DNA from: Pelobates cultripes
Taxonomy: Eukaryota; Chordata; Amphibia; Anura; Pelobatidae
Assembly (NCBI GenBank): GCA_933207985.1
Contig: OW240918.1
Coordinates: 114,634,843-114,698,842, forward strand
DNA: 64,000 nucleotides
Reading direction: 5' to 3'
The notes under the pieces were generated by a model. That model saw only the letters and a list, made by a program, of their open reading frames with translations. It was not told where the DNA came from and did no database searches. The translations under genes and the position numbers were made by a program. Of the stretch, positions 56,424 to 64,000 are shown piece by piece (the stretch's first letter is position 1; each line of letters opens with the position of its first letter).

Positions 56424-57650
56424 TAACGGAACCGCTGGCACCCCGACCGGTTACCTTCCGCTGCCGGATGCTCCTAGTGCTTTCCGAGGACTCCAAGCAC
56501 TCTGCCCGACACCATAACCACTGCAGACCCCACGAACCGCCGCAGCTTGGTTGGGGTCTTGCCGTCTCCACCCACTCTGGACCCAAGACCAGGGTCCAGC
56601 TTCCAGTAGGTCGACCTCTCCGAATTCCAGAGAGCAGGAACAGGAACAAGCTCTTAGTAGAGCTTAGTGATTATACCCTGGGGAGTATAGTGATTATAGC
56701 AATCCCCAGAGTGTAGTCCTCCAATCCCCCAAACATGAGCCGAAACTTCATGAAGGTACAAGATGATCTGACTTTTAATGACCACACACTGGCTTTTATG
56801 CAAGTCCCCATGCAAGGGGACATCCCACAGGGTGGGACACAGTACAACCAATCATTTACAGGAAAACCGTAAAACACACCCAGCCCCAACATACAATCTC
56901 TACCCTCTGCCTGTGATATAATTACTGAACACAATGGGCTAATGTAATTTATCAAAGGCAGGAAAAATACACTTTTTACACATATACTGTAACTTTAAAA
57001 ATATAAAACATACATATTCAGAATCAGCATACTTTAAATATAAACATACCCCAAAATCATACAAATTCCCCCAGTAGATAAAAAGTTAGCTGGGAATCCT
57101 TTATGACCGACCGCAAGCACATTTTCATGCCCAAAACAGTTCCAGAGAATCAGGCTGTGCGGTCGGTCTATTTCCCATGTTAAAGTCAGTTCAAACAGAC
57201 GAACGACAACCATTCAAATTGTCAAACTGTCGAATGAACTGTCGTATGGCGTTCGAACTGTCGAATGCATTGAAGTCTGGAGAAGGTAAAACTTCAGCTG
57301 AATTACAGATGGCCGCCGCCACGTGTTCGTTTGTCGAATGGCGACCCCCCAGCGTTCGGCAATTTACCTACAGCAGGCTCTCAGCCTGGGAGGTAAATTG
57401 CCTGCACACTTCCACTTCTGGGTGGTCCGCCTGTGTGGTACTTGGTTCAGTAAGCTCCATTTACTGAACCAAGTGGGAGAAAGCCATAGACAAAGTATTT
57501 GAAAGGTCTGGGGACAGTCTTAAAGGGGTATTGTCACACAAAGTCTCAATATATCCCCAGACTGTTCTTAAAGGGCCAGCATGGTCCAATACAAGTCCAT
57601 AAACCACAATGCCGTTCTTAAAGGGCCAGCAGCACAATATAAATCCATTA
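56424..57650 (-). mobile_element. LTR fragment related to the 993-bp LTR family
   Basis: Starts TGTAACGGAACCGCTGGCAC and matches the first ~100 bases of 45674 with clear divergence (shared GCTGGCACCCCGAC, GGATGCTCCTAG, GAGGACTCCAAGCACTCT). It inserted in the LINE fragment at 56423. The far end is not found. A short internal direct repeat GTTCTTAAAGGGCCAGCA occurs at 57564 and 57614. The fragment is probably cut by the LINE that begins at about 57655. Confidence 0.6.
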
Positions 57651-57654
57651 GCCC

Positions 57655-58677
57655 GGAGGAGGGGGATGACGTAGGCGGCGGTGTGCCTGCGTGTACGTTA
57701 CGCAAGGGGGTGGCGCGAGTGAAGCCCGCCGGGAGAGTCGCGGGAGATAGACGCCGGAGCTCTTAGCGGTACGCTAGAGCTGCTGGAGAGGATGCCGCAG
57801 AGAGACACCCCCTGCCACGGTTCCTAGACCCAAGTACTCTTTAGCCGGTGGGAGTTGGTGAGAGGAGCTGGTGAGAGGAGGGAGGTCATCACGGCATGGA
57901 TATCGTTGCGGAATGATGACAACGAAAACAACGGACGCAAAGGAAGCCTCCTGATCAGCGTTCTGTTCTGATAAGTATATGCTGGATGATTCTGACCTAG
58001 AGAAGGTTGATGTTTATAAACCATGCAAGACTGATGAGAAACACTTATTCTTGACATCCCTCACTCTGCATATCTGTTTAAATACTCTGAATTTTTCTTT
58101 TTACCTCTCCTACTGGATTCTCCACCCTTATTAAATAAGGGTTGCTAAAGCGACAAATAGAAAAGTGGTCTAAAGGAAAAATGCTAATAATTGGATAATA
58201 CTACAGGACGGGTCTTAAAATCAATTTAATTCAATGTAATTCCAATTTACTTCCACTTTCAATATGATTGCTGTGAATTTATTTTTGCTGATTGCATATT
58301 AGGAATATAATATGATTTATGACCAGACATCCTCATCTAGAGAATATCTAGAAGATATTGCCAGAAAGAGTTAAAAGAGAGACTGAAGGAATCTTAATTA
58401 TTTAAAGGTGGAGTGTGACATGCAATTTGCAAAACTTTTAAAGTGGCAGTAGCACGTGTATTTCAATTGATTAAGTTAATGTGCTAACAGAGCCTGAAGG
58501 CTCTAGAAAGGAATAGAGCAAAGAGGAAGAGAGAAAAGGAGAGAGGAAGGGGAAGGAAAGAGAGAGAAAAAAAGAAAAAGGAAAAAATCCCTCTTTCTCC
58601 TGGCGATATATTTAAAAGAAAAGGGGAAAGAAGAGAGGAAGGGGAAAAGGAAAAGAGAGGAGAAAAAGGGAAAAATC
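57655..58677 (+). promoter_or_regulatory. LINE 5' untranslated region, likely internal promoter
   Basis: The first ~200 bp are rich in CpG (TACGTTACGCAAGGGGGTGG, GAGTCGCGGGAGATAGACGC) and fit the internal polymerase II promoter that L1-type elements carry. A middle AT-rich part and a purine tract GAGAAAAGGAGAGAGGAAGG (58520-58670) lead to the ORF1 start. No upstream frame seen. Confidence 0.6.
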
Positions 58678-59631
58678 ATGTCAACTAGAAGAAATCAAGA
58701 AAATAAATCAACCCTCAACAAGGATAAAGATAGAGACAAAGAGCATAAGGAGAGAGTCGAAAGAAAAGAGACTAAGACTGAAAAAAGACTCTCTAACTTT
58801 TTTTCCCCTCAAATGGATAAATCAGCGATGGAGAATCCCGGAAATGAAATCAACCTGTTAACGAGCGAAAAGAAAAGAGCTCAATTAGAATCACCACAGA
58901 TAGAAATCTCGATGGTAACACCAGAATTTTTAAAAAGTTGTTTAGATCAGCAACTTCTAGCAATAAAGCAAGAAATTCTTAACAATAATGTGGATTTAAA
59001 AAAAGATATTAAAGAGATAGGTTTGAGGATGGGTCAAGTTGAAAGAAAAATGGATTTAACTGACATAACAATTAAAAACCAACAACAGCAACAGGAGGAA
59101 TTAAATCAGAAAATTCAAGAGCTAGAATTAAAGATAAATAATCTCGAAGACAGATCAAGACAAAATAATCTGAGATTAAGGAACATCCCAGAAAGTATTA
59201 CACAAGATAAAATTAAAGCGTTTCTGGAATCATATTTTATGGAACTAGGAATTCAGAAAGATGAGAATCACAAATTCCTAGAGAGATGTCACAGAATTCC
59301 AAAACCAAAAAATCTTGCAATGGAAATCCCTAGGGATATTATGGTTTGCTGTAATTCCTATTTATTTAGAGAAGAACTAAGAAAGGCTTCAAAACAAGGC
59401 AGTAAAAAAGAAGAATTTTCAAATATAAAGGTTCTTCCAGATATATCTTATGAAACGAGGAAGAAAAGACGGTTATTTGCTTCGGTCTTGGAGATATTAA
59501 GAAAAAACAATGTCAAGCATTTTTGGGCCTTTCCAGCAAAACTTATTGTTATTTTTGAGGAAAAAACTTTGGTGTTTGATAACATAGATCGAGTTAGGAA
59601 CTGGTTACAGGAGGTTCATATGAAAATTTAA
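58678..59631 (+). CDS. LINE ORF1 protein (coiled coil plus RRM, nucleic-acid chaperone type)
   Basis: 317 residues, intact. The basic N-terminus (1-50, many K/E/R) is followed by a predicted coiled coil at about 87-158 with heptad-like Ile/Leu/Gln spacing. Then comes an RNA-recognition motif at about 160-235 that begins LEDRSRQNNLRLRNIPESI, the diagnostic junction of L1-type ORF1 proteins, and a C-terminal domain (about 250-317) with KVLPDISYETRKKRR. By family knowledge it forms trimers, coats the LINE RNA and is needed for its insertion. The start is the ATG at 58678 after a purine-rich leader; no closer in-frame alternative fits. Confidence 0.92.
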   Translation: MSTRRNQENKSTLNKDKDRDKEHKERVERKETKTEKRLSNFFSPQMDKSAMENPGNEINLLTSEKKRAQLESPQIEISMVTPEFLKSCLDQQLLAIKQEILNNNVDLKKDIKEIGLRMGQVERKMDLTDITIKNQQQQQEELNQKIQELELKINNLEDRSRQNNLRLRNIPESITQDKIKAFLESYFMELGIQKDENHKFLERCHRIPKPKNLAMEIPRDIMVCCNSYLFREELRKASKQGSKKEEFSNIKVLPDISYETRKKRRLFASVLEILRKNNVKHFWAFPAKLIVIFEEKTLVFDNIDRVRNWLQEVHMKI

Positions 59632-59712
59632 GAGATGGAAGTTTTTGATAGGAAGTTTGGGAGGAGAAAGAGGGAGGGGTAAAGAGAAAGAAAAAGGGAA
59701 AGTTTTTTGTTT

Positions 59713-59744
<32 letters not shown>

Positions 59745-60681
59745 ATATTGATTGGGCAAGTGCATAGAATATAATAGATTGATCACAAGTGCTATGTAGA
59801 AAATTCAATTAATTATATGGTAAATGTCTTCAATTATGGATAATAAGTTTAGACACCCAGAAAGGTGCTATTAATACGTAAAAATATAGAGAATATAAAG
59901 ATTGAATGCACTAATATAAATTTGCTATAAAAGAAATTGAAATATACACATTATAAAAGGTTTCGGTTACTGGGAAATAGGAAACTGTATACACGTATTT
60001 TAATTTTAAATTTTTTTTTTATTTTTTATTTTTTTTTTATTTTTTTTATTTATTATTTAATAGTTAAAAAGAATATAATAAGCTTCACTTGATATGTTAT
60101 TGGTCGGGCAAGCGTATAGAATATAATAGATTGATCACATTTATAGAAAAGTGTTACATAGAAAATTCAATTAATTACATGGGAAATGTCTGCATTACTG
60201 GATAATAAGTCAAGACAAAACAAAGGTGTTATTAATATGTAAAATTTAGAGAATATAAAGATTGAAAGTATTAACATAAATTTGGTATATAAGAAATTGA
60301 AATAATCACATTAACAAAGGTTTTGGCTAGTGGGAAATAGGAAATTTTATATAACTATTTTTTTTTTTCTCTCTCTATCTCTCTCTGTTGCAAGGTTTAT
60401 ATGTTTATTCTGCGACACTCTAGAGGAGGGTTTTCCTCATGCCCCCCCGATTTTACTCCATATTCGAGTGTGGAGTTTTGGATGCAAACCCAGGGTTGTG
60501 GGATGCATTTTCTGTCTTCCACTAATTGGGAGTGGAGATGGATTTATGTCTTAATTGTGTGGATATGGAATGCCTCATGCTTAAAGTACTTGAGGCTATA
60601 TGAATGTAAATGTGGTATGCGTTTTTTTTTTTTTTTTCTGTTAGGTCTATGCTTATTTGCCGAGTTAAAGATGGAGAGCCT
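59632..60681 (+). other. Inter-ORF spacer with a tandem duplication
   Basis: About 1 kb between ORF1 and ORF2, AT-rich with T-runs. 59740-60060 and 60092-60375 are diverged copies at an offset of 352 bp (for example ATAGAATATAATAGATTGAT and AGAGAATATAAAGATTGAA in both). Spacers in L1-type elements are usually much shorter, so ORF2 translation would need re-initiation or an internal entry. Confidence 0.75.
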
Positions 60682-63600
60682 ATGGTTAAGTTTATGACAG
60701 TAAATGCACAGGGACTAAATAACCCAATTAAAAGAGCCACTGTTTTTCAATATATTAAAAAGGAAGGCGCAAAAGTTATATTATTACAAGAAACTCATTG
60801 GCTAAGACGAGATATAAAACGTTTTATTCCAAAAAACTTTAAAATTCAACTCTGTTCCTCATTGGAGGATAAAAAGAAATGTGGAGTAGCTTTTTTAGTA
60901 ACAGAGGATTTAGATATCCAAGTTACTTATCAAGACATAGATAAAAATGGGAGGTTCATTTTAGTCATATGCAAAATACAAGAAGAAGAATTTACTATTG
61001 TAAATATATATGCTCCTAATACTAACTCTGTACAGTTTATACAAATGATTTTGTGGAAACTAGAAAAAATTAGAAAAGGCAAGATTATTCTGGGAGGAGA
61101 TTTCAATTGTATCTTGGACGGAACTTTAGACAGGAACTCATTATTAGGGGTTATCCAAGATAAAAGAGGAAAGAAATCATCAACTCAATTCTCGTCTTTG
61201 ATAAATGAGTATGGATTATTAGATTTATGGAGGATTAATCATCCGCAAGAAAAAGATTTTACTTGTTTTTCTAAAGCACATTGTACTTACTCTAGATTGG
61301 ATTTATTTTTAGGTTCCTCTGAGGTACCACATAGGGTAAAAAAGGTTTTGATTCATGAAGTAACTTGGTCAGACCACAATCCATTAATACTTGATCTCGC
61401 TATTTCACCAGATATTAAAATTAGGAATAATTGGAGACTTAATGAATCACTCCTAAGGGAGCAACAGGATATTAATATAATAAAAGATCTAACAAATCGC
61501 TTTTTCGATGAGAATAAAAATAAAGGCACACCAGACACTATAGTCTGGTGTACATATAAGGCGGTTTTGAGGGGACACCTTATTAAATTAGGTTCACTTA
61601 AGAAAAAACATAAAGAAGCCTCTTTAACAGAACTATATGTATCTCTTTATAAATTAACACATTTTAATAAGAGTAATCCAAACATAGAGATAAGCAAGAA
61701 AATAACAATAATAAAAAATAAAATTAATAAAATTCTATTTCTACAAACTTCAAAAAAGATGGAATATTTAAGAATAAAATGGTACTATAAAGGAAATAGA
61801 GCAAACAAAATACTTACAAACAAAGTTAAAGGTGAGAAATTGAATAAGTTAATTAATAAAATTATTACAGAGGAAGGGATCCAATTAACACCTGAAAATA
61901 TTGGCAAAGCATTTAACTCTTTCTATCAAAAATTGTATAATTTACCTAGCCATTCTTATAATCCAGAAATATATTTTAAAAATAAAAATTTAAAAAAATT
62001 ATCAGGAGAACAATTGAATTCTATTAATCAACCCTTCTTAGAAACTGAAATAATAAGTGCAATCAAGTCCTTAAAAAAAAATAAAACACCAGGGCCGGAT
62101 GGATATCCAAATATATTTTATCAGCAATTCCAGGATGTCTTAGCATTACACCTCAAAGATCTCTTTAATAATATAGTTAGAGAAAAAGATATACCTAATG
62201 AACTATTATACGCCAACATAATTCCTATTCATAAGCCAGATAAACTTAAGGAATTTGTAGCGAATTATCGTCCTATATCTCTATTAAATTCTGATATAAA
62301 AATTTATGCAAGTATCTTGGCGAATAGATTACAAAGAGTCCTCCCGTTTATTATTCATGGGGATCAGGTAGGTTTCTTGAAGGATAGACAATCAAATAAT
62401 AGTATAAGAACAATAATTAATATTTTGGACTACGCCCATGAATCGGGTATTCCAATGCTGGCCCTGTCATTGGATGCTGAAAAGGCCTTTGACAGGGTCA
62501 GATGGGACTTCCTTAGGGAGGCCTTGAAGGCTTTTGGCTTTGAAGGCTGGATTCTGAGTGCAATTATGGCCTTATACAGTTCTCCAAAGGCTAGAACAAT
62601 TGGGAGGGGGATAATCTCCGAGTGGTTCAATATAAGGAATGGGACAAGACAGGGGTGCCCCCTGTCCCCATTGTTATATCTACTATACATAGAACCCCTG
62701 ATTTGTGATATTAGAAATAATGACAAAATTAAAGGAATTAAAATAGGCCAAGAGGAATATAAAACGCTACTTTTTGCTGACGATATTTTAATTACTATAA
62801 CAGACCCTATAACATCAATAGATGAACTGATAAGGCTGATTCATGAATTTGGTCAATATTCTAATTTCAAGTTAAATGTAGATAAGACAAGTATTCTCGC
62901 AAAAAATATAAAAAAGGAAGATAAATTATATATTAAAGCGAAATATACTTTCGAATGGGTTAAAACTTTTTTTGTTTACTTGGGTATAAGGATTTCCACT
63001 AACCCAGCTAAGATTTTAGAATATAATGTTATGCCTTTATTGATGCAAATTAATAAACAATTGAAAGATATGAGAACAGCAGAGATATCATGGACAGGTA
63101 GAATCAATGTCGTAAAGGCTTATATGATCCCTAAATGGAGTTATATATTCCGCATGATACCAATGAAAATGCCGAAGCCATGGCTCCTGATGATCCAATC
63201 AGCATTAGACAAATATATATGGATGGGGAAAAAACCTAGGGTTAGCAAAAAAATCATGAACCTAAAACCTAAACTCGGAGGGATGGGAGTTCCTAACATT
63301 ATAGATATTTATGAATCTTGCTCATTGGCACATATTATTTCATCTATGAAAGAGAGCTCTAGGGGAGAATCATGGGCAAAGATTGAAGCTAAAAGAGCAG
63401 AAATTCCAGACTTAATGGCTTTATTTTGGAATATACACAAAGAGGAGAGAGATGATATGGGCCTAATTCTAGATAACTTACTGGTTCAATGGAGAATCTG
63501 GAAAAAAAGACTCAAAATTACAGACAAAATTATTATTGACCTCCCCATGCAGGTTCTGTCCATTAATATTAAGGACCTTAATCTGGAGCCATGGTTAAAT

Positions 63601-64000
63601 AAAGGCATTAATAGAATAAGTCAATTATTTCAACAACAACAGATTATATCTTTTGAAGAGATTAAACAGGCTTTTTCTCTTTCCTATAGAGAAAGCTTCA
63701 CGTACTTAAGGATAAAATATTTCTTAATGAGACACAGAATAGTGGAGATCTCTGAGGAATTACAGTTGTTCATAAATTTATTAAATATCACACATAGTAA
63801 AAATTTAGTATCTAAATGCTCTAATATCTACAGTAAGTATAAGCCACTCCCGGAATTCCCAGCTAAAAAAGCTTGGGAAAAAGATATACAAATTAGCATC
63901 ACGAGAAGTGAATGGCTTGAGGCTAACAATGCAGTAATGAAAGCTTCACATTGTTTAAATCTATCGGAAAGTCACTATAAGATTATAAACAGATGGCACT
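60682..64000 (+). CDS. LINE ORF2 protein: endonuclease and reverse transcriptase (partial at window end)
   Basis: Open through the last base, about 1106 codons; I read every codon from 60694 without a stop. The apurinic-type endonuclease domain spans residues 1-240 with QETHW (36), NIYAPN (about 110), GGDFN (138) and SDHN (230-233). The reverse transcriptase has TPGPDGYP, YRPISLLN, LDAEKAFDR (D598), NGTRQGCPLSPLL and FADD (D700-D701), followed by the YLGI block. The C-terminal part has YIWMGKKPR ... GGMGVPNI, as in L1/Tx1. Function: nicks target DNA and primes reverse transcription there. In-frame ATGs stand at 60649, 60682 and 60694; I chose 60682, and 60694 (MTVNAQGLNN) is equally possible. 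The C-terminus and the 3' UTR lie outside the window. All catalytic motifs are present, so this may be an active copy. Confidence 0.95.
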   Translation, partial: MVKFMTVNAQGLNNPIKRATVFQYIKKEGAKVILLQETHWLRRDIKRFIPKNFKIQLCSSLEDKKKCGVAFLVTEDLDIQVTYQDIDKNGRFILVICKIQEEEFTIVNIYAPNTNSVQFIQMILWKLEKIRKGKIILGGDFNCILDGTLDRNSLLGVIQDKRGKKSSTQFSSLINEYGLLDLWRINHPQEKDFTCFSKAHCTYSRLDLFLGSSEVPHRVKKVLIHEVTWSDHNPLILDLAISPDIKIRNNWRLNESLLREQQDINIIKDLTNRFFDENKNKGTPDTIVWCTYKAVLRGHLIKLGSLKKKHKEASLTELYVSLYKLTHFNKSNPNIEISKKITIIKNKINKILFLQTSKKMEYLRIKWYYKGNRANKILTNKVKGEKLNKLINKIITEEGIQLTPENIGKAFNSFYQKLYNLPSHSYNPEIYFKNKNLKKLSGEQLNSINQPFLETEIISAIKSLKKNKTPGPDGYPNIFYQQFQDVLALHLKDLFNNIVREKDIPNELLYANIIPIHKPDKLKEFVANYRPISLLNSDIKIYASILANRLQRVLPFIIHGDQVGFLKDRQSNNSIRTIINILDYAHESGIPMLALSLDAEKAFDRVRWDFLREALKAFGFEGWILSAIMALYSSPKARTIGRGIISEWFNIRNGTRQGCPLSPLLYLLYIEPLICDIRNNDKIKGIKIGQEEYKTLLFADDILITITDPITSIDELIRLIHEFGQYSNFKLNVDKTSILAKNIKKEDKLYIKAKYTFEWVKTFFVYLGIRISTNPAKILEYNVMPLLMQINKQLKDMRTAEISWTGRINVVKAYMIPKWSYIFRMIPMKMPKPWLLMIQSALDKYIWMGKKPRVSKKIMNLKPKLGGMGVPNIIDIYESCSLAHIISSMKESSRGESWAKIEAKRAEIPDLMALFWNIHKEERDDMGLILDNLLVQWRIWKKRLKITDKIIIDLPMQVLSINIKDLNLEPWLNKGINRISQLFQQQQIISFEEIKQAFSLSYRESFTYLRIKYFLMRHRIVEISEELQLFINLLNITHSKNLVSKCSNIYSKYKPLPEFPAKKAWEKDIQISITRSEWLEANNAVMKASHCLNLSESHYKIINRWH

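Larger units (their letters stand above)
57655..64000 (+). mobile_element. L1/Tx1-type LINE, 5' complete, running off the window
   Basis: A CpG-rich 5' start, an ORF1, a long spacer and an ORF2, all on the plus strand and without inactivating mutations in the part seen. Full-length 5' ends are rare because most LINE copies are 5' truncated. The start is set where GC-rich sequence (GGAGGAGGGGGATGACGTAG) replaces the AT-rich LTR. I cannot check the 3' end or target duplication. Confidence 0.9.

Overview
The window is a gene desert in a vertebrate nuclear genome, most likely an anuran amphibian. No host gene, rRNA, tRNA or CRISPR array can be supported. The taxon call rests on the mix of mobile elements: a DIRS retrotransposon with tyrosine recombinase, a Penelope-like element, a chromodomain Ty3/gypsy element, an L1/Tx1-type LINE, Tc1/mariner, several hAT elements, and TTAA-flanked MITEs with ends like TTAAAGGGACACTATAG, which I associate from memory with frogs.

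Layout. 1-12546 (copy A) and 16674-29204 (copy B) are two near-identical copies of one segment. Each holds AT-rich unique DNA and a dead Penelope-like element that was split by a dead DIRS element. Two 100-N gaps (14825-14924, 31271-31370) divide the window into three contigs. The start of the third contig (31371-33327) repeats 11714-13670 of the first without a visible difference, so the A/B duplication may be two alleles placed in series by the assembly. Around 12547-16401 and 29791-34403 lie hAT-like non-autonomous elements, TG/CA arrays and palindromes.

34416-39855 is an intact, very young Ty3/gypsy chromovirus with one gag-pol-chromodomain frame of 1475 codons, near-identical LTRs and a 5-bp target duplication. 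43231-46666 is a second LTR element that lacks pol and carries a frame made largely of a tandem 16-residue repeat. 49185-53322 is a four-level nest: MITE, then Tc1, then hAT, then MITE. 55980-57650 holds a LINE 3' fragment and a truncated LTR. From about 57655 to the window edge there is a 5'-complete LINE with intact ORF1 and an ORF2 open to the last base.

Functionally the window is a record of layered transposition. Only the gypsy element and the terminal LINE look able to encode full retrotransposition machinery. The others are dead or depend on proteins supplied from elsewhere. Target-site duplications, nesting order and one empty site give a relative chronology.
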